This document shows positions 6,636 through 13,809 of a DNA stretch of 17,966 nt, piece by piece. A program made the translations under genes and the position numbers. Below the pieces are notes generated by a model. The model ran no database searches. It was not told the DNA's origin and worked only from the letters and a program-made list of their open reading frames with translations. Source of the DNA: HK-STAS-PATE-2 sp035906575 (lineage in GTDB: Bacteria; Patescibacteriota; Patescibacteriia; 2-12-FULL-60-25). Position 1 is the stretch's first letter; every line of letters begins with the position of its first letter. Location: assembly GCA_035906575.1 (NCBI GenBank), contig JAMIEW010000001.1, forward strand, positions 1 through 17,966. The letters run 5' to 3'.

Positions 6636-6842
6636 ATGAAGATTTTTACGTGGCGCCAGCGTGTTTGGGTGATTGTCATCAATTTGGTGATGATCGGCGC
6701 TTTTGCCGGCCTTGGTTTTTGGCTTGATACGACTTTTGATAAAAAACCCCTCTTTCTCATTCTTGGCGTCTTCATTTCTTTCCCGCTTGGTCAGTGGCTC
6801 TTGATTAAAATCCTCAAAAGCGAGCACAATAGCGGCCGTTAA
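6636..6842 (+). CDS. AtpI/AtpZ-like ATP synthase accessory protein
   Basis: 68 residues with two hydrophobic helices (about 10-28 and 38-56) joined by a short loop, GFWLDTTFDKKP. This is the shape of the AtpI/AtpZ (ATPase gene 1) group: small membrane proteins that help assemble the c-ring or supply ions to it. It is the first gene of the atp operon and ends 3 bases before atpB, which is the standard location. The sequence alone would not settle AtpI versus AtpZ; the identification leans on position and topology. Confidence 0.7.
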   Translation: MKIFTWRQRVWVIVINLVMIGAFAGLGFWLDTTFDKKPLFLILGVFISFPLGQWLLIKILKSEHNSGR

Positions 6843-6845
6843 CCT

Positions 6846-7631
6846 ATGCTGAACATCCAACTCCCGGCAAAAGCCCTCTTTGCTATCGGTCCGCTCACCA
6901 TCACCGATGCGATGTTGGCGACCATGGTAATGAGTACCATTATCATTGTTTTTGCCCTCTGGTTTTCACGCACCATTAAATTAATACCTGGTCGCACCCA
7001 GGTTGCCCTCGAGACGATTCAGGGATTTTGGCATAAACAGGCGAGTGCGGCATTTGGTGATGAGGAGGTTGTTAACGCTGTTTTACCCCTCTTTTTAACG
7101 CTTTTCATTCTCTTGGTTGTCGCTAATCAGTTTGCCTTGATCCCACTTGCCGGTGCGATGCTGTTTGGTGATTCACTCGCCTTTCGCACCCCGACCTCGG
7201 ATATTTCACATACGATTGCGCTCGCCATCGCGATGATTGGGTTTGCTCACGTGATCGCGCTCACCGTGCATCCGATTGCCCATATCGGTAATTTCATTAA
7301 AGTGAAACCCTTGTTTATGGCACGTAGTTTTCCTCAACTTGGCAATGCATTACTTGAAATCTTTTTAGGCTTGCTCGATATTATCGGTGAATGCGCCAAG
7401 ATTCTCTCGCTCTCGGGGCGCTTGTTTGGCAATATTTTTGCGGGTGACGTAATGGTGCTTGTTATCGCCTCGTTGGCAGCGGCAACAGCATACATTGTGC
7501 CGATTCCATTCATGTTTTTGAGTCTTTTCTCGGGCTTTGTTCAGGCGGCGGTGTTCACCATGCTCTCGATGCTGTTTATTGCGGGTACCAGTAGTGGCCA
7601 TCTCAAAGAGCGGATCCACGCAAAATCATAA
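6846..7631 (+). CDS. atpB: F1Fo ATP synthase subunit a
   Basis: 261 residues with five to six membrane helices. The essential arginine is Arg192 in the family signature SLSGRLFGNIFAGD (188-201), which forms the ion path facing the c-ring. LLVVANQFALIPL (about 89-101) matches the conserved second-helix region of subunit a. The N-terminus is short and has no signal peptide. The gene starts 3 bases after the AtpI/Z-like gene with no SD. It is followed, before atpE, by a hairpin with a T-run, so a fraction of transcripts may end here. Confidence 0.95.
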   Translation: MLNIQLPAKALFAIGPLTITDAMLATMVMSTIIIVFALWFSRTIKLIPGRTQVALETIQGFWHKQASAAFGDEEVVNAVLPLFLTLFILLVVANQFALIPLAGAMLFGDSLAFRTPTSDISHTIALAIAMIGFAHVIALTVHPIAHIGNFIKVKPLFMARSFPQLGNALLEIFLGLLDIIGECAKILSLSGRLFGNIFAGDVMVLVIASLAAATAYIVPIPFMFLSLFSGFVQAAVFTMLSMLFIAGTSSGHLKERIHAKS

Positions 7632-7649
7632 GCAATAGTTGACGAAAAC

Positions 7650-7680
7650 GCACCGGAGGAACAAACTCTCGGTGCTTTTT
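7650..7680 (+). terminator. Terminator-like hairpin between atpB and atpE
   Basis: GCACCG-GAG (7650-7658) pairs with CTC-t-CGGTGC (7666-7675), with one bulged T and a 7-base loop, followed by TTTTT. It sits inside the operon, 18 bases after the atpB stop and 21 bases before the atpE start. Confidence 0.65.
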
Positions 7681-7693
7681 ATTCTTCTATTTT

Positions 7694-7699
7694 TATATT
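7694..7699 (+). promoter_or_regulatory. Possible internal promoter of atpE
   Basis: TATATT within an AT-rich run just after the intra-operon terminator and 2 bases before the ATG at 7702. No good -35. The very short distance to the ATG means the exact start site is uncertain. Confidence 0.25.
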
Positions 7700-7701
7700 A
7701 T

Positions 7702-7932
7702 ATGGACATCCTTGCCGCTAAAGTTATCGCCGCTGGTCTTTGTATGGGTATCGGTTCAATCGCTCCTGCTATCGCTGAAGGTATGGTTGCTTCAAAAGCC
7801 ATGGAGGCTATTGGCCGCAATCCAGCCGTATCTGACAAGATCATCCCAAACATGGTTGTTGCTATGGCTATTTGTGAATCCACGGGTATCTACGCGTTGG
7901 TTATTTCGTTGATCATCCTTTTCGCTGTCTAA
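7702..7932 (+). CDS. atpE: F1Fo ATP synthase subunit c (two-carboxylate type)
   Basis: 76 residues, two membrane helices joined by the polar loop GRNPAVSDK (38-46) with the conserved RNP-type turn that contacts gamma/epsilon. The ion-binding carboxylate is Glu59 in CESTGIYALVI. Glu59-Ser60-Thr61 is the ES-T pattern of Na+-binding c-rings. On helix 1, Glu26 (PAIAEGM) occupies the place of the Gln of the Ilyobacter Na+ ring, giving two carboxylates as in Fusobacterium. The usual GxGxGxG helix-packing motif is replaced by SxAxAxA (19-25). The ATG at 7702 is preferred over the in-frame TTG at 7639, because the latter would translate the terminator hairpin and add a non-homologous extension. No SD. 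Confidence 0.93.
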   Translation: MDILAAKVIAAGLCMGIGSIAPAIAEGMVASKAMEAIGRNPAVSDKIIPNMVVAMAICESTGIYALVISLIILFAV

Positions 7933-7953
7933 ACCCGCGCGCGCCACATCCCT

Positions 7954-8466
7954 ATGGAAGCCCTGCAAAAACTCGGCATTGATGGCGCCAGCATCCTTTT
8001 CTACTTGGTAAACTATGGCCTCTTGTTTTTCATTTTGAACAAGTACGTCATTCGCCCCTTAACGAAAAAGATGGATGAGCGCAGCAGCCACATCCGCAAT
8101 AACCTGCAAGAAGCCGAGCAACTTCGCATCGACTTTCAAGCCGAAATGGCGCGCAAGGCATCCGAAGCCGCTGAACGCGACCAACAGATCACTGCCGAAC
8201 TTGTCGCTATGCGTGAAAACGCCGAGCAGCAAGCCCAGCGCATGATGAAAGAGGCTGAACGCCAACGCGAACAATTGCTCGCCAAAACCAATGCGGATAT
8301 CACCGCGATGAAAGATCGTCTTTTGTCGGATATCGAACAAGACTTGCTCAGCCGCATCGAGCGCATCGTCACCCAAGTGCTCGATGAAGCCCGAAGCGAT
8401 GAGAAGACGGTAAAAGCCAGCGTTAAAACGGCATGGGACCGCCTCAAGTCGTCCTCGCGTCTATGA
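7954..8466 (+). CDS. atpF: F1Fo ATP synthase subunit b
   Basis: 170 residues. One N-terminal membrane helix (about 12-31, FYLVNYGLLFFIL) is followed by RPLTKKMDER, the usual hinge, and then a long charged heptad-like helix to the end (Glu/Gln/Arg/Ala-rich), the peripheral stalk coiled coil. The length is normal. It starts 21 bases after atpE; its stop overlaps the atpH start as ATGA. Confidence 0.93.
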   Translation: MEALQKLGIDGASILFYLVNYGLLFFILNKYVIRPLTKKMDERSSHIRNNLQEAEQLRIDFQAEMARKASEAAERDQQITAELVAMRENAEQQAQRMMKEAERQREQLLAKTNADITAMKDRLLSDIEQDLLSRIERIVTQVLDEARSDEKTVKASVKTAWDRLKSSSRL

Positions 8467-8933
8467 TCTCCCAACAAGTCCGCGATGAGATTTTTACCTT
8501 TCTCGTTGAAGACCTGAACACCTTCATCAATACCGTCGACGATGTTTTTTACACGAGCTCCTCAAGCCAGCGACAAGCAGCGCTCGATCAGCTCACCGAA
8601 AAACAACCCATCTCGATCAAGCTTTGTACCAAGCTTTTTGCGAATGGACGTTATGCCGAAGTCAGCATGCGTCTCTATCGCTTGGCAAAAGCCTTCGGCA
8701 AACCGAAGTTGCTCATCGCTCAAAGCGCGAGCGCATTGCCGGCGGACATTCGTAAAGATTTTGTGAAAGCAGCTATCACGCAGTATCCAGGCGCCATTAT
8801 CCAACTTCGTGTAAGTCCCGAGCTTTTTGGCGGGATGCGCCTCTTCTTGGACGGCACTTTGCTCGATGAAACGTGGAACGGCACCCTTCGCCAACTGATG
8901 CACTCGATTCAACAACGCCTCTATGTCTCGTAA
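8463..8933 (+). CDS. atpH: F1Fo ATP synthase subunit delta
   Basis: 156 residues, somewhat shorter than typical (about 175-180). The C-terminal part has the family signature: a beta-strand IIQLRVSPELFGGMRLFLDGTLLDE followed by a helix with TLRQL, matching the region that binds subunit b. The N-terminal helical domain lacks the usual RYAxAL start and is strongly diverged or shortened, so identification rests on the C-terminus and on position. The ATG at 8463 is chosen because it forms an ATGA overlap with the atpF stop; an ATG 30 bases upstream in frame is unlikely. It overlaps the next gene by 11 bases. Delta joins the top of F1 to the peripheral stalk. Confidence 0.85.
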   Translation: MISQQVRDEIFTFLVEDLNTFINTVDDVFYTSSSSQRQAALDQLTEKQPISIKLCTKLFANGRYAEVSMRLYRLAKAFGKPKLLIAQSASALPADIRKDFVKAAITQYPGAIIQLRVSPELFGGMRLFLDGTLLDETWNGTLRQLMHSIQQRLYVS

Positions 8934-10431
8934 CTCTCTCCAATCCCTCATCACCGCGATCGACCAATCGCTCGCGCAAGAAAAAAGCGCCTCCAAACCA
9001 TCCCGCGGCGGACTCGTCCGCTCTGCAAAAGATGGCATTATTGAAATCATTGGCTTGCCTGGCCTCTCGCTCGGCGAAGTTCTTATGATTGAAGAAGCCG
9101 ATGCGAGAGCATTGGTGATGAATATCGAAGCGGACGGTGGTTTGGCCGTTGTTTTGAATAATAGTCAGCGTGTGAAAGAAGGGCAGGCCGCCACTCAAAG
9201 CGGTGCGACCTTGTCGGTGCCTGTTGGTGATGAAATGCTCGGTCGTGTTGTTGACCCTATGGGCCGCAGCATGGACGAAGGTAAACCTCTTTCAACCAAA
9301 CAGATGCGTCCGATTGAGCAGATTGCTCCTGATGTGATGTCGCGTTCACCGGTTGAAACGCCGGTGCAAACGGGTATTTTGGCGATTGATGCGCTTATCC
9401 CAATCGGTCGTGGTCAACGCGAATTGATCATCGGCGATCGCCAAACAGGTAAAACCACCATCGCGATCGATACCATTATCAATCAAAAAGACCAGAACAT
9501 GGTCTGCGTCTATGTCGCCATCGGTCAACGCGAAAGCAAAACCGCTGAAGTCGTGCGCACGCTTCGCGATCATGGTGCCCTCGACTATACCGTCGTTGTT
9601 TCATCTGGCGCGTCATCCCCTGCGATCATGCAATTTTTGGCACCATACTCTGGCTGCGCTATTGCAGAACACTTTTTGCACCAGGGTAAAGATGTCTTGG
9701 TTGTGTATGATGACCTTTCAAAACACGCCGTCGCTTATCGCGAACTTTCTCTCTTGCTGCGCACGCCACCAGGCCGCGAAGCCTACCCAGGCGATGTGTT
9801 TTATCTTCACTCCCGTCTCTTAGAACGCGCCGTGAAGCTCGACGAAAAACTCGGCGGCGGCTCGATCACAGCCTTGCCTATCGTTGAAACACAGGCAGGT
9901 GATGTCTCGGCCTATATCCCTACCAATGTCATCTCGATTACCGACGGACAAATTTTCTTGGACACCACCCTGTTCTATCGCGGTATTCGTCCTGCGATCA
10001 ATGTCGGTATCTCGGTGTCACGCGTAGGTTCAGCGGCTCAAACCAATATCATGAAAAAGACGTCGGGCACGACCAAGCTCGATCTCGCGCAGTTCAATGA
10101 GTTGGCAGCCTTCTCACAGTTCGCCAGCGAATTGGATGACTCCACCAAACAACAACTCACACGCGGACAACGCACCGTAGAAGCACTCAAACAAAAAGCT
10201 CATAAGCCACTCTCGCTCTGGAAGGAAGTCGCGACGCTCTGGGCCGCAAAAGAAGGTGCGCTCGACAATGTTGAGCCACAAGAAGTGCGTAAATTTATCG
10301 AGCTGTTCTTGATTCATCTTGAAACGCATGAAGCAGAGTTGATCGACGCTATCCAAAAGGGGCAAAAACTCACGGACGAAGTTGCCGCAGCTCTCAAGGC
10401 CGCTATCAAGCGCTTCTTCCAGTCCAACTAA
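8923..10431 (+). CDS. atpA: F1Fo ATP synthase subunit alpha
   Basis: 502 residues, full length. Walker A is GDRQTGKT (171-178); the arginine finger is Arg367 in ISVSRVGSAAQ; PIGRGQRELIIGD (160-172) is the conserved entry to the P-loop. Alpha provides the non-catalytic nucleotide sites and the arginine finger at the catalytic interface. It overlaps atpH by 11 bases, is followed 3 bases later by atpG, and has no SD. Confidence 0.97.
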   Translation: MSRNSLQSLITAIDQSLAQEKSASKPSRGGLVRSAKDGIIEIIGLPGLSLGEVLMIEEADARALVMNIEADGGLAVVLNNSQRVKEGQAATQSGATLSVPVGDEMLGRVVDPMGRSMDEGKPLSTKQMRPIEQIAPDVMSRSPVETPVQTGILAIDALIPIGRGQRELIIGDRQTGKTTIAIDTIINQKDQNMVCVYVAIGQRESKTAEVVRTLRDHGALDYTVVVSSGASSPAIMQFLAPYSGCAIAEHFLHQGKDVLVVYDDLSKHAVAYRELSLLLRTPPGREAYPGDVFYLHSRLLERAVKLDEKLGGGSITALPIVETQAGDVSAYIPTNVISITDGQIFLDTTLFYRGIRPAINVGISVSRVGSAAQTNIMKKTSGTTKLDLAQFNELAAFSQFASELDDSTKQQLTRGQRTVEALKQKAHKPLSLWKEVATLWAAKEGALDNVEPQEVRKFIELFLIHLETHEAELIDAIQKGQKLTDEVAAALKAAIKRFFQSN

Positions 10432-10434
10432 CGT

Positions 10435-11325
10435 ATGGCATCGCTCATCGAAGTCCGCAAAAAAATCCAATCGGTGCAAAACACCAAGAAGATCACCCAG
10501 GCCATGCAATTGGTTGCCGCCAGCCGCATGAAAGGATTTCAGCGCAAAGCACTGAGCTCGCGCGCTTATGCCACCGACTTGCTGCAATTATTGAATGGCC
10601 GCCAAGACGCACTCGCTGAAACCGCTTATGGCGAAGCCCGCACTGAAGGCAAAACACTCTTCGTTCTTCTGTCGTCTGACAAAGGCCTGTGTGGCGCCCT
10701 CAATGCAAAACTCTTTCGCGCTCTCATCCAAAACCCGATCTGGAAGTCGACACCGCGCGATCAGCAAATGGTGATCACTATTGGACGCAAAGCAGCCGAA
10801 GCCGCACGCAATGAAGGTATCGAAGTAATCGAAGCGTTTGAAGGCATCAAAGAAACCTTCGAGCCACTCGTCGCTCTCGATATCGTTCACCGCATTGTCT
10901 CGCATTGGACCAATGAAAGCTGCAAAGCGATTCACGTCATTGCTCCTGAGTACGTGAATCCGTTCGTCTTCAATACGACGGTAAAGCAGTATCTACCATT
11001 CACTGAAGAGATGCTCAAAAGCCACAACTTGCCGACACTCGGCGAGACGGCGACAACCGATCATCTCTATGAGCCGTCCCAAGAACGTGTCATCGAAGCG
11101 CTGACCCTACAGGTCGTGCAGTCGCTCATGACACAATCCTTCTTTGAACTCAAAGCCAGTGAATACTCAAGCCGTATGGTCGCAATGAAAAACGCCACCG
11201 AGTCGGCCGGAGAACAGGTACGTAGCCTTACCACCGTTTACAATAAAGCGCGCCAAGCCACGATCACTCAGCAACTCGCTGAGTTGGCCGGAGCCATTAG
11301 CGCCATGGAACAAACCACCCTATGA
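10435..11325 (+). CDS. atpG: F1Fo ATP synthase subunit gamma
   Basis: 296 residues. The N-terminal coiled-coil helix carries EVRKKIQSVQNTKKITQAM and the following LVAASRMK, strongly conserved in gamma. SDKGLCGALN (81-90) is the central Rossmann-like domain signature. The C-terminal helix (about 249-296) shows the conserved RMVAMKNATESA and YNKARQATIT patterns. This is the rotating central shaft, coupling c-ring rotation to the beta sites. The stop overlaps the atpD start as ATGA. Confidence 0.97.
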   Translation: MASLIEVRKKIQSVQNTKKITQAMQLVAASRMKGFQRKALSSRAYATDLLQLLNGRQDALAETAYGEARTEGKTLFVLLSSDKGLCGALNAKLFRALIQNPIWKSTPRDQQMVITIGRKAAEAARNEGIEVIEAFEGIKETFEPLVALDIVHRIVSHWTNESCKAIHVIAPEYVNPFVFNTTVKQYLPFTEEMLKSHNLPTLGETATTDHLYEPSQERVIEALTLQVVQSLMTQSFFELKASEYSSRMVAMKNATESAGEQVRSLTTVYNKARQATITQQLAELAGAISAMEQTTL

Positions 11326-12722
11326 AACAAGCAACAGGAACCGTCGTACGCGCCGTGGGCGTGGTCGTCGATGTCGCCTTCACGGACGCCATCCCGAGCA
11401 TCTACTCTGCCGTCACGACGCAAATTAATGGCGAGACCTGCATCCTCGAGGTGCAATCGCATGTCGGCGACAATGTCGTGCGCTGTGTTGCCATGTCCTC
11501 AACCGACGGCATCAAAGCCGGCCAAGAGGTCACGGATACAGGCGCTCCCATTCAGACTCCGGTTGGTGAAGCCGTGCTCGGTCGTGTATTGAATGTCACC
11601 GGTCAAATTATCGACGGCGGCAAACCCTTGCCAGCCAAAACTGAAACGCGTTCGATTCACGCAGCGGCACCAACCTTTGCTGAACAACGCGGTAGTATCG
11701 AATTGTTCGAAACCGGTATCAAGGTTGTCGACTTGCTCGTGCCATTTATCAAAGGTGGCAAAACCGCCCTCTTTGGTGGTGCAGGTGTCGGCAAGACCGT
11801 TATCATGCAAGAACTTATCCATAATGTCGCCATGTCGTATGGTGGCTACTCGGTATTTGCCGGCGTTGGCGAACGTTCACGCGAAGGCAACGATCTTATT
11901 CGCGAAATGAAAGACTCAGGCGTTATCGACAAAGTCTCAATGGTGTTTGGACAAATGAACGAACCACCAGGCGCACGTTTGCGCGTTGGTTTTACCGGTC
12001 TCACCATTGCTGAAAACTTTCGCGACCAAGGCAAAGATATTTTGCTTTTCGTGGATAATATCTTTCGCTTCACGCAAGCTGGTGCGGAGGTCTCAGCCCT
12101 TCTTGGCCGTTTACCTTCAGCCGTAGGCTATCAGCCGACGCTTGCAACCGAGATGGCCGCTCTTCAAGAGCGCATCACAACAACGCGCAAAGGCTCGATC
12201 ACCTCGGTGCAAGCCGTGTATGTGCCTGCGGATGATTTAACGGATCCAGCTCCTGCAACAACCTTTGCCCACTTGGACGCTTCGATCACGCTCTCGCGTA
12301 AACAAGCTTCGATGGGTTTGTATCCTGCTGTGGACCCGCTTGATTCAAGCTCAACGGCGCTCACCGAGTCGATCGTTGGCAAAGATCATTATGATGTTGC
12401 AACACGCGTTCAGCGCAATCTTCAACGTTATAAAGAGTTGCAAGATGTGATCTCGATTCTCGGTATGGACGAGCTCTCTGAAGAAGATAAACAAACCGTT
12501 TATCGCGCGCGTAAAATCCAAAAGTTCTTGACTCAGAACTTTCACGTTGCCGAACAGTTTACTGGTACGCCAGGGCAGTTCGTTAAACGCGAAGATACGG
12601 TCAAAGGTTTTGCCAGCATCTTGAATGGCGAATGCGACCATATTGCCGAGCAGCACTTCTACATGGCCGGCACGATCGAAGAAGTTTATGAACGACATGC
12701 AGCTCACGCTACGAACTCCTGA
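11322..12722 (+). CDS. atpD: F1Fo ATP synthase subunit beta
   Basis: 466 residues, full length. Walker A is GGAGVGKT (152-159); the catalytic Glu184 lies in GVGERSREGND; Walker B is around LLFVDN (241-246); the DELSEED coupling loop is intact at 383-389. The adenine-pocket and C-terminal helical regions are normal. Beta carries the catalytic sites. It overlaps atpG by 4 bases (ATGA) and the next gene, atpC, by about 26-35 bases. Confidence 0.98.
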   Translation: MKQATGTVVRAVGVVVDVAFTDAIPSIYSAVTTQINGETCILEVQSHVGDNVVRCVAMSSTDGIKAGQEVTDTGAPIQTPVGEAVLGRVLNVTGQIIDGGKPLPAKTETRSIHAAAPTFAEQRGSIELFETGIKVVDLLVPFIKGGKTALFGGAGVGKTVIMQELIHNVAMSYGGYSVFAGVGERSREGNDLIREMKDSGVIDKVSMVFGQMNEPPGARLRVGFTGLTIAENFRDQGKDILLFVDNIFRFTQAGAEVSALLGRLPSAVGYQPTLATEMAALQERITTTRKGSITSVQAVYVPADDLTDPAPATTFAHLDASITLSRKQASMGLYPAVDPLDSSSTALTESIVGKDHYDVATRVQRNLQRYKELQDVISILGMDELSEEDKQTVYRARKIQKFLTQNFHVAEQFTGTPGQFVKREDTVKGFASILNGECDHIAEQHFYMAGTIEEVYERHAAHATNS

Positions 12723-13098
12723 GCAGGTCGTCTATGAGGGGCCAGCGAGCGTCATTACCGGTGTGAGCGAGCTCGGTGCCTTTCAGCTCTATCCAGGCCA
12801 CACCGCCATGACGACCACACTCTCGTTCGCACCGATCGAGATTCGCCATGGTAGCTCGGTAGACACCTACTACGTCCGCCAAGGCGTCCTCAATACCGAC
12901 CCGTTCACCAATCAAACCCACTTGCTCGCCGTGAGTTGCGAACAAGCCGGTGACGCAGATATCAGCAGTCTTAAAGAATACCGTGACTTCGTTTTGGCCC
13001 AACTCGACAATCAAGCCAATTTAAACGACTACCAAGTTACGTTCTTGCAAGAATCCGCCAGCTCGATCAATGCGATGATCTCGCATATCGAACAATAA
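12688..13098 (+). CDS. atpC: F1Fo ATP synthase subunit epsilon
   Basis: 136 residues from the ATG at 12688; an in-frame ATG at 12697 would give 133 residues and is equally possible. An N-terminal beta-sandwich is visible: LTLRTPEQVVYEGPA, then GAFQLYPGHTAM, the counterpart of the conserved G-x-x-GI-PGH motif. A short helical C-terminal domain (about residues 94-136) follows. Epsilon binds gamma and the c-ring and can act as an inhibitor of ATP hydrolysis. The start lies inside the end of atpD, so translation must be coupled. Its stop overlaps the operon terminator. Confidence 0.9.
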   Translation: MNDMQLTLRTPEQVVYEGPASVITGVSELGAFQLYPGHTAMTTTLSFAPIEIRHGSSVDTYYVRQGVLNTDPFTNQTHLLAVSCEQAGDADISSLKEYRDFVLAQLDNQANLNDYQVTFLQESASSINAMISHIEQ

Positions 13099-13118
13099 CA
13101 CCCACCCGGGTGTTTTTT
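13097..13118 (+). terminator. Rho-independent terminator of the ATP synthase operon
   Basis: AACACCC (13097-13103) pairs with GGGTGTT (13108-13114) across ACCC, followed by further Ts. The stem begins within the atpC stop codon. Confidence 0.85.
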
Positions 13119-13126
13119 GTTGCCCC

Positions 13127-13155
13127 TTGCCTATTCGACCGTCGTCGACTAGCCT
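13127..13155 (+). promoter_or_regulatory. Putative promoter of the superoxide dismutase gene
   Basis: TTGCCT (13127-13132), exactly 17 bases, then TAGCCT (13150-13155). The ATG at 13164 follows 8 bases later, again a leaderless-type spacing. Matches are 4 of 6 and 3 of 6. Confidence 0.45.
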
Positions 13156-13163
13156 TGCTGCAT

Positions 13164-13742
13164 ATGATGAAACCCTACGAAGCAAAAACCTTCGCCCTCG
13201 ACGAACTCGATGGCCTCAGCGCAAAACAAATCGAAGAGCATCTCAAGCTCTATGCCGGTTATGTCAAAAACACCAATCTCTTGATGGAGAAAATCGAGAG
13301 CCACAAACAGAACTCCGAAACCATGGCCATTGAACTCTCCGAGCTCACCCGCCGCATGGGTTTTGAATGGAATGGTATGCGCTTGCACGAAGTCTACTTC
13401 TCACAATTCGAGAAGGGCGGAGTTGAATCCACCAAACTTCAAGAAGCCCTCGCCACCCAATACGGATCATTCGACGCCTGGAAGAACCAAGTCACGGCCA
13501 CCGGCCTTATGCGCGGCATTGGTTGGGTCTTATTGATCAATGACAAAGAGACGGGCAACTTGCACACCATCTGGGTCAGCGACCACGAATACGGCCACCT
13601 CGCCGGCACCGACGTCGTTTTTGCCATGGATGTGTGGGAACATGCCTACACTGTAGACTTCGCTCCAACCCAGCGCGCCGCCTACATTCAAGCCTTCTGG
13701 AAGAACGTGAATTGGAACAAGGTTGAGACACGCTACAACTAA
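13164..13742 (+). CDS. Fe/Mn-family superoxide dismutase
   Basis: 192 residues. The four metal ligands are present: His26 (EEHLKLY), His75 (RLHEVYF), and Asp156 and His160 in the signature DVWEHAY. It converts superoxide to oxygen and hydrogen peroxide. Second-sphere positions differ from classical enzymes: the segment after His26 reads LKLYAGYV instead of the YGKHHxTYV type, one residue shorter and without the second-sphere His, and a His (141) sits about where Mn enzymes have Gln. The residue two before Asp156 is Ala. Metal preference therefore cannot be assigned. No signal peptide, so cytoplasmic. The start at 13164 (ATGATG) fits the promoter; an upstream in-frame start at 13110 would overlap the preceding terminator and is rejected. 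Confidence 0.92.
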   Translation: MMKPYEAKTFALDELDGLSAKQIEEHLKLYAGYVKNTNLLMEKIESHKQNSETMAIELSELTRRMGFEWNGMRLHEVYFSQFEKGGVESTKLQEALATQYGSFDAWKNQVTATGLMRGIGWVLLINDKETGNLHTIWVSDHEYGHLAGTDVVFAMDVWEHAYTVDFAPTQRAAYIQAFWKNVNWNKVETRYN

Positions 13743-13747
13743 CAAAG

Positions 13748-13767
13748 AAAAAACCCGCCTATGCGGG
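13748..13767 (-). terminator. Hairpin with terminator polarity on the minus strand
   Basis: CCCGC/GCGGG (13754-13758 with 13763-13767, loop CTAT) is preceded on the + strand by AAAAAA (13748-13753). Read on the minus strand this is a strong stem followed by TTTTTT. On the + strand the stem lacks a T-run. Confidence 0.5.
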
Positions 13768-13809
13768 GTGTCATGAACGGCGCTTTGCGTCGTTTTTGGT
13801 TATATCACT

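Noticed and set aside
7639..7701. Upstream TTG start extending atpE by 21 residues
   Set aside because: The extension would translate the terminator hairpin and adds residues with no counterpart in c-subunits; the ATG at 7702 gives a normal protein.
8433..8462. Upstream ATG for atpH at 8433
   Set aside because: It would overlap atpF by 34 bases, whereas the ATG at 8463 makes an ATGA junction like others in this operon.
12625..12687. Upstream start for atpC at 12625
   Set aside because: It adds residues with no counterpart in epsilon subunits and overlaps atpD by about 100 bases.
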